A stretch of DNA of 64,000 bases, taken from assembly GCF_003148765.1 (NCBI RefSeq), contig NZ_QGGV01000007.1, positions 62,001-126,000 on the forward strand. The letters run 5' to 3'. Under the pieces are notes generated by a model. That model was not told the origin of the DNA. It saw only the letters and a list, made by a program, of their open reading frames with translations, and did not search any database. A program made the translations under genes and the position numbers. Shown here piece by piece: positions 8,939-17,850 of this stretch (the stretch's first letter is position 1; each line of letters opens with the position of its first letter). Source of the DNA: Silicimonas algicola. GTDB taxonomy: Bacteria > Pseudomonadota > Alphaproteobacteria > Rhodobacterales > Rhodobacteraceae.

Positions 8939-10093
8939 ATGTCTGCACGCTTCCTTTTGTCGGCCGCGGTCTCGGCGATCCTCGTGGCCCAGCCGGTCCT
9001 CGCCCAGGTGTCCGAGCTTGGCGATGGCGAGGGCCAGGTCGATATCGTGGCATGGCCCGGCTACATCGAACGCGGCGAGACCGACGCCGCCTTCGACTGG
9101 GTGACCAAGTTCGAAGAGGCCTCGGGCTGCAAGGTCAACGTCAAGACGGCCAACACCTCGGACGAGATGGTGGCCCTGATGAACGAAGGCGGCTTCGACC
9201 TCGTCACCGCCTCGGGCGACGCCTCTCTCCGTCTTGTCGCCGGCAAGCGCGTCCAGCCGGTGAACACGGCGCTCATCCCGTCATGGTCCACCATCGACGA
9301 GCGCCTGCAGAACGCGCCCTGGCACACCGTCGACGGCGTCCATTACGGCGTCCCCTACCAGTGGGGTCCGAACGTGCTGATGTATTCGACCGAAGCCTTC
9401 GGCGACACGCCGCCCGATAGCTGGAGCGTCGTCTTCGAGGAGACGACCCTTCCGGACGGCCAGTCCAATTCGGGACGGGTGCAGGCCTATGACGGCCCGA
9501 TCCACGTCGCCGACGCCGCCAACTACCTCATGCACCACAAGCCCGAACTCGGGATCGCCAACCCATACGAACTGAACGAGGACCAGTACAAGGCAGCGCT
9601 CGACCTTCTGCGCCAGCAGCGCACGCTGGTCAGCCGCTACTGGCACGACGCCTTCATCCAGATGGACGATTTCAAGAACGAGGGCGTCGTCGCCTCGGGG
9701 TCATGGCCGTTCCAGGTCAACATCCTGAAAAGCGAAGGCGCGCCCATCGCCAGCGTCATCCCGGTGGAGGGCGCGACAGGCTGGGCCGACACGACGATGA
9801 TGCACGTCGACGCCGCCCATCCCAATTGCGCCTACATGTGGATGGAGCACACGCTGTCGTCGAACCTGATGTCCGATCTTTCCGCCTGGTTCGGGTCGGT
9901 CCCGGCGGTGCCAGCGGCCTGCTCGGACGGCTCGGGGATGCAGACCGCCGAGGGCTGCTCGGCCAACGGTCTCGACGACTTCGACCGGATCCGGTTCTGG
10001 ACCACGCCCGTCAGCGCCTGCGAAAGCCAGGGCGAGTGCGTGCCCTACTATCGATGGGTCAGCGACTATATCGGCGTCATCGGCGGCCGCTGA
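8939..10093 (+). CDS. ydcS: polyamine-type ABC substrate-binding protein, YdcS-like
   Basis: This 384-residue periplasmic binding protein has a signal peptide of about 22 residues ending AQPVLA. The mature part strongly resembles E. coli YdcS as I recall it: VDIVAWPGYIERGETDAAFD, LVTASGDASLRLVAGKRVQP, PYQWGPN, YWHDAF and a C-terminal YIGVIGGR. It would capture putrescine or a related amine for the permease encoded downstream. The next gene is 66 bases on, and a strong hairpin lies between them. Gene order S-T-U-V-patD matches the E. coli ydc operon, which supports the substrate class but not the exact ligand. Confidence 0.88.
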   Translation: MSARFLLSAAVSAILVAQPVLAQVSELGDGEGQVDIVAWPGYIERGETDAAFDWVTKFEEASGCKVNVKTANTSDEMVALMNEGGFDLVTASGDASLRLVAGKRVQPVNTALIPSWSTIDERLQNAPWHTVDGVHYGVPYQWGPNVLMYSTEAFGDTPPDSWSVVFEETTLPDGQSNSGRVQAYDGPIHVADAANYLMHHKPELGIANPYELNEDQYKAALDLLRQQRTLVSRYWHDAFIQMDDFKNEGVVASGSWPFQVNILKSEGAPIASVIPVEGATGWADTTMMHVDAAHPNCAYMWMEHTLSSNLMSDLSAWFGSVPAVPAACSDGSGMQTAEGCSANGLDDFDRIRFWTTPVSACESQGECVPYYRWVSDYIGVIGGR

Positions 10094-10117
10094 GACCTTG
10101 CCCCTTCGCATGACCTC

Positions 10118-10143
10118 TCCGGTGGCGCGCCCGCGCCGCCGGA
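10118..10143 (+). other. intercistronic stem-loop after binding-protein gene
   Basis: An 11-base-pair stem (TCCGGTGGCGC with GCGCCGCCGGA, one G-U pair) with a GCCC loop starts 24 bases after the ydcS-like stop and ends 16 bases before the ATPase start. It likely protects the binding-protein mRNA 3' end or partly terminates transcription, so that binding protein exceeds permease. Confidence 0.6.
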
Positions 10144-10159
10144 CCGGAGCCAATTACCG

Positions 10160-11152
10160 ATGACCGACGCCGTCGCCTTCGATCACGTCTCGCGCCATTT
10201 CGGCAGCATCCGCGCGGTGGACGACGTCTCGATCTCCATCGCCGAGGGCAGCTTCTTCGCCATGCTCGGTCCCTCGGGGTCGGGCAAGACCACGTGCCTG
10301 AGGCTCATCTCGGGCTTCGAAAGGCCGACATCCGGCCGTGTCCTGATCTTCGGCGAGGACTCGGGCGCGGTACCGCCGAACCGAAGACCCGTCAACACGG
10401 TCTTCCAGGACTATGCCCTCTTCCCGCACCTCGACGTCCGCGACAACGTCGCCTACGGATTGATGGTCAGGGGCGAGGAGAAGGCGCGCCGCCACGCTGC
10501 GGCCGAAGAGATGCTGTCGCTCGTCAAGCTCGACGCCTTCGGCGACCGCAAGCCCGGACAGCTCTCCGGCGGTCAGCGGCAGAGGGTCGCGCTGGCCCGC
10601 GCGCTGGTCAACAGGCCCAAGGTCCTGCTGCTGGACGAACCGCTCGGCGCGCTGGATCTGAAGCTGCGCGAGGCGATGCAGGACGAGTTGAAGGCGCTCC
10701 AGCGGTCGCTCGGCATCACCTTCGTCTTCGTCACCCACGACCAGGGCGAGGCGCTGTCGATGGCCGACCGGGTCGCCGTCTTCAACGAGGGCCGCATCGT
10801 GCAGGTGGGCACGCCCGAGGAGATCTACCAGCGTCCCCGGACCCGCTTCGTCGCCGATTTCGTCGGCTCCGCCAATGTGCTGTCTCCCGACATTTGCGTG
10901 CGTGCCGGCGCCGGCAGTGGCTGGGCGAGCCTGCGGGCCGAGGCGGTGCGGCTGGTTCCGCCCGGCGAGGGTGTCGTACAGGGTACTGTCGCCTCGCGCC
11001 GCTACCTGGGCGCGGTCAGCCGCGTCCACGTCGACATCGGGGACGCCGTCATCGCCGCCGACCTCGCCGCTGGCACGCCCTTGCCCGAGCCGGGCGCCAC
11101 CGTCGGGCTGACCTGGGACGCGACGGCCCTCCACCGGATGGAGGAGGCCTGA
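10160..11152 (+). CDS. ydcT: polyamine ABC transporter ATPase, YdcT/PotA-like
   Basis: This is a 330-residue ABC ATPase. Walker A GPSGSGKT is at about 37-44, the Q-loop in VFQDYALFPH, the signature LSGGQ at 135-139, Walker B VLLLDE at 155-160 and the switch histidine at about 193 (VTHDQ). A TOBE-type C-terminal domain follows after residue 240 (ASLRAEAVRLVPPG). It energises the YdcU/V-like permeases encoded one base further on. PotA-type ATPases are shared among polyamine, iron and sulfate importers, so the substrate is set by the operon. Confidence 0.9.
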   Translation: MTDAVAFDHVSRHFGSIRAVDDVSISIAEGSFFAMLGPSGSGKTTCLRLISGFERPTSGRVLIFGEDSGAVPPNRRPVNTVFQDYALFPHLDVRDNVAYGLMVRGEEKARRHAAAEEMLSLVKLDAFGDRKPGQLSGGQRQRVALARALVNRPKVLLLDEPLGALDLKLREAMQDELKALQRSLGITFVFVTHDQGEALSMADRVAVFNEGRIVQVGTPEEIYQRPRTRFVADFVGSANVLSPDICVRAGAGSGWASLRAEAVRLVPPGEGVVQGTVASRRYLGAVSRVHVDIGDAVIAADLAAGTPLPEPGATVGLTWDATALHRMEEA

Positions 11153-11153
11153 G

Positions 11154-12071
11154 ATGGCCACCGCCGCGGGCGACCGGCTTTCGGACCTGTTCTGGCGGCA
11201 GCCCCGCGTGCTGCTGGCGGTGCTGCTCGTCCCGCCGCTCCTCTGGCTCGGCGTGGTCTACATCGGCTCGCTGGCCGCGCTCCTTCTCCAGAGCTTCTTC
11301 TCGATCGACGAGTTCTCGGGGCTGATCGACTACGAGTTGACGCTCAAGACCTATCGCGAGCTGTTCCGCCCCGCGAACTTCGACATCATCCTGCGCACCA
11401 CGCTGATGGCCGCCGCCGTGACGGTCGCCTCCGCCGTGATCGCCTTCCCCATCGCCTATTACGCCGCGCGCTACGCGAAGGGCCGGATGAAGGCGTTCTT
11501 CTACCTCGCGGTGATGCTGCCGCTCTGGTCGAGCTACCTCGTGAAGGTCTACGCCTGGAAGCTGATCCTCGCGAAGGAAGGCATCCTGACCTGGGCCGTC
11601 GACGGCATCGGAGCCAGCGCCATCCTGAACGCGGTCCTTTCGATCCCGGTCATCGGGGGCAACTCGCTGTCGGTCAGCTACATCGGGACCTTCCTCGTCT
11701 TCCTCTACGTCTGGCTGCCGTTCATGATCCTGCCGGTGCAGGCGGCGCTCGAGCGGGTGCCGCAGAACCTGATCGAGGCCTCGGACGACCTCGGCGCGCG
11801 GCGCGGGCAGACGATGCGCTACGTCATTCTGCCGATGGCACTGCCGGGTTTCATCGCGGGCTCGATCTTCACCTTCTCGCTGACATTAGGCGACTACATC
11901 ATCCCCCAGATCGTGGGCTCGTCGCGGAACTTCATCGGTCAGGCGGTCTATGCCCACCAGGGCACGGCGGGGAACATCCCGCTCGCCGCCGCCTTCGCCG
12001 TGGTGCCCATCGTCATCATGGGGTTCTACCTCTGGATGGCGAAGCGCCAGGGGGCCTTCGATGCACTCTGA
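11154..12071 (+). CDS. ydcU: polyamine ABC permease, YdcU/PotB-like
   Basis: This 305-residue inner-membrane permease has about six hydrophobic helices. The cytoplasmic EAA coupling loop is visible in [20 protein letters not shown], the contact for the ATPase. It follows the ATPase gene by one base and overlaps the next permease gene by 11 bases, so the three are translated together. It pairs with the YdcV-like protein to form the membrane channel. Confidence 0.9.
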   Translation: MATAAGDRLSDLFWRQPRVLLAVLLVPPLLWLGVVYIGSLAALLLQSFFSIDEFSGLIDYELTLKTYRELFRPANFDIILRTTLMAAAVTVASAVIAFPIAYYAARYAKGRMKAFFYLAVMLPLWSSYLVKVYAWKLILAKEGILTWAVDGIGASAILNAVLSIPVIGGNSLSVSYIGTFLVFLYVWLPFMILPVQAALERVPQNLIEASDDLGARRGQTMRYVILPMALPGFIAGSIFTFSLTLGDYIIPQIVGSSRNFIGQAVYAHQGTAGNIPLAAAFAVVPIVIMGFYLWMAKRQGAFDAL

Positions 12072-12867
12072 CCGCGCGCCGCTCGGCCTGAAGATCGCCG
12101 CCTTCGCGGGGCTCGCATTCCTGCACCTGCCGATCCTCCTGATCTTCGCCTATGCCTTCACGACCGAGGAACGGACCTATCAGTGGCCCCTGCCCGGCCT
12201 GACGCTCAAGTGGTTCGCGGTCACCTGGAACCGGCCCGACGTCTGGCAGGCGCTCGGGCTGTCCGTCCGGGTGGCCGCGATCTCGACGATCCTCGCACTG
12301 ATCCTGGGAACGCTCTGCGCCGCCGCCGTCAGCCGCGCGCGGTTCTTCGGACGGGAAGCTGTGTCGCTCCTGGTGATCCTGCCCATCGCGCTCCCCGGCA
12401 TCATCACCGGCATCGCGCTCCGCTCGGCCTTCAACATCGCGGACATCCCGTTTTCCACGCTGACGATCGTCCTCGGCCACGCGACCTTCTGCATCGTCGT
12501 CGTCTACAACAACGCGGTCGCCCGATTCCGGCGCCTGTCGCGTTCGATGCTCGAAGCCTCGGCCGACCTGGGCGCGAACGGGTTCCAGACGTTTCGCCAC
12601 ATCGTCCTGCCCAACATCGGCACCTCGCTTCTGGCGGGGGGCATGCTCGCCTTCGCGCTCAGTTTCGACGAGGTCATCGTCACCACCTTCACGGCAGGCC
12701 AGCAGCAGACGCTGCCGATCTGGATGCTGGAAGAGCTGGTGCGCCCGCGTCAGCGCCCGGTGACCAACGTCGTCGCGATGGTCGTGGTGCTGGTGACCTT
12801 CCTGCCGATCCTCGGCGCCTACTATCTGACCCGCGGCGGTTCCGAGACCGCAGGCGGCGGCAAATGA
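12061..12867 (+). CDS. ydcV: polyamine ABC permease, YdcV/PotC-like
   Basis: This is a 268-residue permease starting at the ATG at 12061 inside the end of the previous gene; an upstream in-frame start at 11950 would lie deep in that gene and adds a non-membrane segment. An N-terminal helix ([20 protein letters not shown]) is followed by five more, with the EAA loop in [20 protein letters not shown]. It forms a heterodimer with the YdcU-like protein. The aldehyde dehydrogenase gene follows after 22 bases. Confidence 0.9.
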   Translation: MHSDRAPLGLKIAAFAGLAFLHLPILLIFAYAFTTEERTYQWPLPGLTLKWFAVTWNRPDVWQALGLSVRVAAISTILALILGTLCAAAVSRARFFGREAVSLLVILPIALPGIITGIALRSAFNIADIPFSTLTIVLGHATFCIVVVYNNAVARFRRLSRSMLEASADLGANGFQTFRHIVLPNIGTSLLAGGMLAFALSFDEVIVTTFTAGQQQTLPIWMLEELVRPRQRPVTNVVAMVVVLVTFLPILGAYYLTRGGSETAGGGK

Positions 12868-12889
12868 ACACCCTTCTGAGGAGGACCCC

Positions 12890-14314
12890 ATGGACACCCA
12901 GCTTCTGATCGGCGGCGCATTCGCCGCGGGAACGGAAACCCCGGAAACGATCCTCAACCCGCGCACGGGAGAGACCATTCTCGAGCTGCCCGAGGCGTCG
13001 CTCGATCAGGTCGAAGCGGCGGTCGCGGGCGCGCGCGACGCCTTCGCCGGCTGGTCCCGCACGACACCCGCCGAGCGGTCGGCCGCCCTTCTTCGCATCG
13101 CGGACCGGATCGAGGCCGAGGGCGACGCCTTCGGCGCGCTCGAGGCGCTGAACTGCGGCAAGCCGATCAACGCCGCGCGGGGGGACGAGATCCCCGCCAT
13201 CGTCGACACCTACCGCTATTTCGCCGGGGCCGCGCGCAACATGCACGGGCCGCTCGCAGGCGAATACCTCGCCGGCTACACCTCGATGATCCGGCGTGAC
13301 GCCATCGGCGTCGTCGCCTCGGTGGCGCCCTGGAACTATCCGATGATGATGATGGCCTGGAAGCTGGCCCCAGCCCTCGCGGGCGGCAACACGGTCGTCT
13401 TCAAGCCGTCCGAGCAAACGCCCCTCACGGCGCTCAAATTCGCCCGCATCCTCGCCGAGGAGCTACCCAAAGGCGTCGTCAACATCGTCACCGGACGGGG
13501 CGAGACCGTCGGCAACGCGCTTGTCACCCATAAGGGCGTCGACATGATCTCGCTGACCGGCGACGTGGCGACGGGCAAGAAGATGCTTCAGGCCGCGTCG
13601 AAGACCGTCAAGCGCACGCATCTGGAACTTGGCGGCAAGGCCCCCGTCATCGTCTTCGACGACGCCGACGTCTCGGAGGTCGTCGAGGGCCTGCGCGCCT
13701 TCGGTTACTACAACGCCGGTCAGGACTGCACCGCCGCCTGCCGGATCTATGCATCGAAAAAGACCTACGACAATCTCGTCGCCGACCTCAGCGCTGCGGT
13801 GTCCGGGATCGTCTACGACGACGCCGACGACACGCTGAACGAGATCGGGCCGCTGATCTCCTCCCGCCAGCGCGACCGTGTCGCAAGCTTCGTCGAACGC
13901 GCGCGGGAACTGAACCACGTCGAGATCACGACCGGCGGCAGCGTTCATGGCGACCGGGGCTTCTACTATGCCCCCACCGTCATCGCCGGCGCGCGCCAGC
14001 AGGACGAAATCGTCCAGCGCGAGGTCTTCGGCCCGGTCGTCTCGATCACGCCCTTCAGCGACGTGGACGAGGCGGTGTCCTGGGCCAACGACAGCGACTA
14101 CGGGCTGGCCTCATCGGTCTGGACGAAGGACATCGGTCGGGCGATGTCGACGGCGGCGCGGCTGCGCTATGGCTGCACCTGGATCAACACGCATTTCATG
14201 CTGACCAACGAGATGCCCCACGGCGGACTGAAATCCTCGGGTTACGGCAAGGACATGTCGATGCACGCGCTCGAGGACTATACGGTCGCGCGCCATATCA
14301 TGGTGAAGCACTAG
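12890..14314 (+). CDS. patD: gamma-aminobutyraldehyde dehydrogenase
   Basis: This 474-residue NAD-dependent aldehyde dehydrogenase would oxidise 4-aminobutanal (1-pyrroline) to GABA. The catalytic cysteine is Cys280 (GQDCTAAC), the general base Glu246 (LELGG), the transition-state Asn149 (PWNY) and the cofactor lysine Lys172 (FKPSE). It closely follows E. coli PatD/YdcW along its length as I recall it, including [19 protein letters not shown] and [16 protein letters not shown] precedes the start. As the last gene of the ydc-like operon it couples import of the amine to its oxidation; the matching putrescine aminotransferase is encoded about 21 kb away at 34973. Confidence 0.92.
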   Translation: MDTQLLIGGAFAAGTETPETILNPRTGETILELPEASLDQVEAAVAGARDAFAGWSRTTPAERSAALLRIADRIEAEGDAFGALEALNCGKPINAARGDEIPAIVDTYRYFAGAARNMHGPLAGEYLAGYTSMIRRDAIGVVASVAPWNYPMMMMAWKLAPALAGGNTVVFKPSEQTPLTALKFARILAEELPKGVVNIVTGRGETVGNALVTHKGVDMISLTGDVATGKKMLQAASKTVKRTHLELGGKAPVIVFDDADVSEVVEGLRAFGYYNAGQDCTAACRIYASKKTYDNLVADLSAAVSGIVYDDADDTLNEIGPLISSRQRDRVASFVERARELNHVEITTGGSVHGDRGFYYAPTVIAGARQQDEIVQREVFGPVVSITPFSDVDEAVSWANDSDYGLASSVWTKDIGRAMSTAARLRYGCTWINTHFMLTNEMPHGGLKSSGYGKDMSMHALEDYTVARHIMVKH

Positions 14315-14370
14315 CCCGGCCCCGCGACGCTCGACGCATCGCGCCCGTCGGGTAACAGCGGACGCAGACG

Positions 14371-14392
14371 AGGCCGGAGCAACCTCCGGCCT
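14371..14392 (+). terminator. stem-loop after patD
   Basis: A perfect 9-base-pair stem (AGGCCGGAG with CTCCGGCCT) and a CAAC loop lie 56 bases after patD and before the convergent small gene. There is no long T-run. It is a likely terminator of the ydc-like operon. Confidence 0.6.
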
Positions 14393-14446
14393 GTCGATGT
14401 CATTGGGGATGGTCAGGTCCCGACCCTGCACGGGCCGGCGCTGCGA

Positions 14447-14677
14447 TCACGCGGCTTCGGCCAGGGCATCCAGGCGCAGCGTTGCCAGAAGCTGCGACAT
14501 GCGCAGGCCGATGAGGCCGGTCTGGGCACAGAACTCCAGCTCTTCCTCGAGGCCGAGAAGCTCTTCATCGGAGAAGGTCCCGACGGAGATTTCAAGAAGG
14601 ACCCGCGTGAACTGCGTGCCGGCTTCTTCAAGCTGCGTGGCCGAGACGGAACGGAAGCGGATCGAATGGTCAAACAT
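14447..14677 (-). CDS. small hypothetical protein
   Basis: This 76-residue acidic, probably all-helical protein (SATQLEEAGTQFTRVLLEI, DEELLGLEEELEFC) is not one I recognise. Its codons end mostly in G or C like the neighbours, and it is the only open frame in this spot with protein-like composition, so I take it as real. The upstream ribosome site is weak (GAGAAAG about 12 bases before the ATG). It has a long leader with a 12-base-pair hairpin and repeated GAGTG on its own strand, suggesting regulated expression. It is convergent with patD. Confidence 0.55.
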   Translation of the reverse strand: MFDHSIRFRSVSATQLEEAGTQFTRVLLEISVGTFSDEELLGLEEELEFCAQTGLIGLRMSQLLATLRLDALAEAA

Positions 14678-14714
14678 GGGTCACACGTACTTTCTCGCGG
14701 GGTCTCTCTGACTG

Positions 14715-14744
14715 AGGTGGAGGGATCCCCACATCCCTCCACCT
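14715..14744 (-). promoter_or_regulatory. 12-bp hairpin in leader of small gene
   Basis: A perfect 12-base-pair stem (AGGTGGAGGGAT with ATCCCTCCACCT) with a 6-base loop ends 38 bases upstream of the small gene's ATG on the minus strand. It could be an attenuator or 5' UTR structure, or the terminator of the methyltransferase transcript 266 bases after its stop. No T-run is present on either side. Confidence 0.5.
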
Positions 14745-14776
14745 TCGGCCGACCGCACCGGCCTTGAGTCAGAACT

Positions 14777-14859
14777 CACTCTTTCACTCGTAAACACTCC
14801 GGGCCGAGGCGAAACACTCACACTGAATTCGCTTTGTGGTCCGGTCACTCATCTCACTC
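14777..14859. repeat. cluster of six CACTC motifs
   Basis: CACTC occurs at 14777, 14785, 14795, 14815, 14846 and 14855, reading GAGTG on the minus strand, followed by a CACACACAC run. The spacing is irregular (8, 10, 20, 31, 9). It lies in the likely promoter or leader region of the small gene at 14447-14677. Confidence 0.5.
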
Positions 14860-15009
14860 GTCACACACACACCGAACTACATGTCCGATGATTTGAAGAT
14901 GCCTGCGAAGGCGATTCCCTTCAATTCGACAAAATTCAACTTTGATAAGATGAAGATTCACACGGTCATGGATGATGGATCATACAGTGCCGATTCCTCC
15001 GGGACGGCC

Positions 15010-16566
15010 TCAATAATCCGTCGGCGCGCCGCCCTCGGCCTTCCGCCGGGCCACGAACTCGGCCAACTCCTCGCGGATCGCCACATCCATCGGCGGCTCC
15101 TCGAACTCCTCGACGATGCGCCGGAACAGCCGGTGCGCGCGTTCCTGCGTCCAGACCCCGCCATCCGCCGACCAGGCCTCGAAATTGCGCCAGTCGCTCA
15201 CGAAAGGCGTATAGAACGCCGTCTCGTAGCGCGCGCGGGTATGCTCGGCCCCAAAGTAATGCCCGCGCGACCCCACGTCCCGGATCGCCTCGACGGCGAT
15301 CTCGTCCGGACCCGTGGCACAGATAGCCGGGTCCATGTAGCGCTGGATCATCTGCACCACCTCGCAATCCATCACGAACTTCTCGGGACAGGCGATCAGC
15401 CCGCCCTCCAGCCACCCTGCCGCATGATAGATCATGTGCGTGCCCGACTGCACCGCCGCCCAGAGGCTGTTCGAGGTCTCCCACATCGCCTGCCCGTCCG
15501 GCGCGTTCGAGGTGCAGACCCCCGAAGAGCGCAGCGGCAGCCCGTAAAACCGCGCCATCTGGCCCGTCATCTGCGTCGCGCGCATGTATTCCGGCGTCCC
15601 GAAGGCCGGCGCGCCCGAGGTCATGTCGACGTTGGTGGTAAAGGTCCCCAGCACGCAGGCCGACCCCGGCGCCACCCACTGGAAGAGTGCGATCGCCGAC
15701 AGCGCCTCGGCGATGGACAGCGTCACCGCGCCCGCCATCGTCACCGGCGCCATCGCCCCCGCCAGAGTGAAGGGCGTCACGATCACCGCCTGCCCGCGCC
15801 GGATGCAGCGCAGGCAGCCGTCGATCATCGGCGTGTCGTGCTTCAGGGGCGAGGTCGAGTTGATGTTGGTGTACATCCGCGGGGTCGCGCGGAACGCCTC
15901 CTCGGTCAGCCCTCCCGCGATCCGCACCATCTCGAGCACGTCCTCGACCCGCTCGGCCCCCAGCGAATAGGCGTGCGGGACCTTGTCGGTGATCGTGAGC
16001 TTGTCGAAGAGCACGTCGAGGTGCCGGACTGAGGGGTGGATATCCACCGGCTCGACGGGATAGCCGCCGGCGAAGTGCATGCAGTTGAAGTGCTGGGTCA
16101 GCCGAAGAAGGTCCGCGCACTGCACCCGTGTGCCCGGAGACTTGGTCCTCATCGTCATGTCCCAGTAGGCGGGAGGCGACGAGACGTTGCCGAAAAGAAG
16201 CGAGCCGTCCCCCACGGTGATGACACGGTCCGGGTTGCGCGGGGTCAGCGTGAACTGGCTCGGGGCGCGGGCCAGCATCTCCATCACCCAGTCGCGGCCC
16301 ATCCGGACGTTCGTCCCCTCGACCGTGCAGCCTGCCTGCCGGAAAAGGGCCAGCGCCTCGTCGTTCAGGAACTCCACGCCGATCTCCTCCAGCACCCGCA
16401 TCGCGCCGTCGTGGATCGCCTGCACGCCCTCTTCGCCTAACGGCTCGACGGGCCGGTCGATGTTCTTCACCGGCCCCCAGGGCTGCTGACGGAAGATCTC
16501 GCCGCCGCGCCTGTCGCGGTTGCCTGCGCGTCCCCCGCTCCGCCGTCTGACCGCCGCGTCCGTCAT
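15010..16566 (-). CDS. MttB-family (trimethylamine methyltransferase-like) protein
   Basis: This 518-residue protein belongs to the MttB superfamily of corrinoid-dependent methyltransferases. The start is the ATG at 16566; the open frame extends to 16746 but that part is low-complexity arginine-rich and overlaps the phosphatase gene. There is no internal amber codon, so it is a non-pyrrolysine member, the type that includes glycine betaine methyltransferase MtgB. Recognisable stretches are DNPxxLLFGNVSSPPAYWD-like (VGDGSLLFGNVSSPPAYWD) and INSTSPLKHDTPMIDGCL. No corrinoid protein or reductive activase gene is in the window, so the methyl acceptor is unknown. Nearby betaine and carnitine genes suggest a quaternary or tertiary amine substrate. 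Confidence 0.82.
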   Translation of the reverse strand: MTDAAVRRRSGGRAGNRDRRGGEIFRQQPWGPVKNIDRPVEPLGEEGVQAIHDGAMRVLEEIGVEFLNDEALALFRQAGCTVEGTNVRMGRDWVMEMLARAPSQFTLTPRNPDRVITVGDGSLLFGNVSSPPAYWDMTMRTKSPGTRVQCADLLRLTQHFNCMHFAGGYPVEPVDIHPSVRHLDVLFDKLTITDKVPHAYSLGAERVEDVLEMVRIAGGLTEEAFRATPRMYTNINSTSPLKHDTPMIDGCLRCIRRGQAVIVTPFTLAGAMAPVTMAGAVTLSIAEALSAIALFQWVAPGSACVLGTFTTNVDMTSGAPAFGTPEYMRATQMTGQMARFYGLPLRSSGVCTSNAPDGQAMWETSNSLWAAVQSGTHMIYHAAGWLEGGLIACPEKFVMDCEVVQMIQRYMDPAICATGPDEIAVEAIRDVGSRGHYFGAEHTRARYETAFYTPFVSDWRNFEAWSADGGVWTQERAHRLFRRIVEEFEEPPMDVAIREELAEFVARRKAEGGAPTDY

Positions 16567-16645
16567 GCGCCGTCCCTCCGTTCCACGGGACTGTCCGCCA
16601 AAGGCGTGCGGCTTGAAACGCGGTTCCCGACAGGTTGGGTCGCTT

Positions 16646-17344
16646 TCAGGCCGGCTCCGCCTCGCGCGCCGCGATCCATGCCTCGAGATGCCCGATATCG
16701 GGCAGGACCGCGTCGGCCAGATCCCGAAGCTCGTGCGCTTCGGCAATTCCCGTCAAAACGGCCACCGTCCCCATGCCGGCCGCCCGCCCCGCCGCGAGGT
16801 CATGGCGGCTGTCGCCCACCATCAGCGTGCGCGCGGGATCGAGACCCGTCGCCGCTGCAAAGGCCAGAAGCTGACCCGGACCCGGTTTGGCGCCATGCCC
16901 GGAATCGTAGCCCGCGACGAAGGCGAAGAGATCACCGATCCCGGCCCGCTCCAGATGCGCCCGTGCAGGCGCCTCGGAATCGTTGGTGACAAGTCCCAGT
17001 GCATGACGTGCCGACAGAACTTCGAGGCAAGGGCGCAGAGCCACGACGGGCACCTGCTCGGCCTGCGTGGCAAGCCCGTCGGCGATAGCCGCGATCTCGT
17101 CCGCATCTCGCCCCGTCACGCCCGCCAGCGTCAGCGCGACTTCGGCCGTCGTGCTCGCAATGACCACGCTGTCCTTCCGGAACCGTCCCGTCGCCTCGTC
17201 GATGCCCAGCGCCTCGGCCGAGGGCGCCCGCAGACCGCCCGGCGCCACGCGGTCGAGAAGCGTCAGGATCACTTGGCCCCAGGTCGCCTGAAAGTCGAAG
17301 AGGGTGCCGTCCTTGTCGAAAATGATCGCCTCTACGCGTCGCAC
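16646..17344 (-). CDS. HAD-superfamily phosphatase
   Basis: This 232-residue hydrolase has the HAD motifs: FDKDGTLFDF near the N-terminus with nucleophile and acid aspartates at about 10 and 12, motif II in LVTNDS, the lysine in GAKPGPG, and motif IV in MVGDSRHDL. It resembles phosphoglycolate/pyrophosphate phosphatases, but the substrate cannot be read from sequence. I choose the GTG at 17344, which has GGAAG about eight bases upstream and gives the family-like start; an ATG at 17395 would overlap the divergent MarR start. It precedes the MttB-family gene by 79 bases on the same strand. Confidence 0.82.
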   Translation of the reverse strand: MRRVEAIIFDKDGTLFDFQATWGQVILTLLDRVAPGGLRAPSAEALGIDEATGRFRKDSVVIASTTAEVALTLAGVTGRDADEIAAIADGLATQAEQVPVVALRPCLEVLSARHALGLVTNDSEAPARAHLERAGIGDLFAFVAGYDSGHGAKPGPGQLLAFAAATGLDPARTLMVGDSRHDLAAGRAAGMGTVAVLTGIAEAHELRDLADAVLPDIGHLEAWIAAREAEPA

Positions 17345-17393
17345 GGTTCTACTTCCAATTGACTCCCCCTCGCATGTCCCCTGACATGCCTGC

Positions 17394-17840
17394 ATGACTC
17401 CTTACCGCCTGCACGCCTCGCTCGGCTACAACCTTTCGCTGGCCGCCCGCCTCCAGGAACGACGGCTCGATGAAGCGCTGAAGACGCTGGACCTGACCCG
17501 CACCACCTGGTGCATCCTCCTCGCCGTCGGGAACGAGGGGCTGACGCAGCCCTCGGACATCGCCACATTCGTGGGCATCGACCGCACCGCCACCTCGCGC
17601 GCGCTTCGCACGATGGAGACGGCGGGCCTCATCGAGCGCGAGGCCGGCCGCCGCGACCGCCGCACGACCACCGTCTCGCTGACGGACCTCGGCGTGCAGC
17701 GGATCGCACAGGGCACGCCCTACGCGGTGCAGAACAACGCGCTCATGCGCAAGAAGCTCGGCAAGGACGACTACGCCCACCTCGTTACCCTCCTCGAGCG
17801 GCTGACCGAAGGCGAAAGCGCCGGGCTCTCGGTTTTCTGA
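17394..17840 (+). CDS. MarR-family regulator
   Basis: This is a 148-residue MarR-type repressor. The winged helix is around residues 45-95: LTQPSDIATFVGIDRTATSR as the HTH, LIEREAGRRDRRTTTVSLT as the wing with the typical D-x-R-D-like signature. It is divergent from the phosphatase/MttB-family pair across 49 bases and convergent with the carnitine dehydrogenase gene (10-base gap). It may control one or both sets. The effector is unknown. Confidence 0.88.
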   Translation: MTPYRLHASLGYNLSLAARLQERRLDEALKTLDLTRTTWCILLAVGNEGLTQPSDIATFVGIDRTATSRALRTMETAGLIEREAGRRDRRTTTVSLTDLGVQRIAQGTPYAVQNNALMRKKLGKDDYAHLVTLLERLTEGESAGLSVF

Positions 17841-17850
17841 AGGCGTCCAC

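Larger units (their letters stand above)
14678..15009. other. gene-free stretch, partly AT-rich
   Basis: These 332 bases separate the small hypothetical gene from the end of the MttB-family gene. They contain the 14715-14744 hairpin, a cluster of six CACTC motifs, and from about 14870 to 15000 a clearly AT-richer segment than anything nearby. An open plus-strand frame starts at 14881 but runs on antisense through the methyltransferase gene without its own stop, so I do not call it. A leader RNA or small RNA on the minus strand is possible. Confidence 0.6.

Noticed and set aside
14777-14859. CRISPR-like or tandem repeat array
   Set aside because: The repeated unit is only five bases with irregular spacing and no spacers of uniform length.
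14836-16032. A plus-strand frame with a less biased N-terminus (from 14881) that continues into the MttB-family gene
   Set aside because: Only the first forty or so codons look protein-like, in AT-rich intergenic DNA; the remainder is antisense to the methyltransferase and there is no separate stop.
15010-16566. Possible pyrrolysine-containing trimethylamine methyltransferase
   Set aside because: The reading frame is open without an internal amber codon, and no pyrrolysine genes are nearby, so it is a non-pyrrolysine member of the superfamily.
15010-16746. A 578-residue form of the MttB-family protein starting at 16746
   Set aside because: The first 60 residues are Arg/Ser-rich with no family resemblance and overlap the end of the phosphatase gene; the ATG at 16566 is the natural start.
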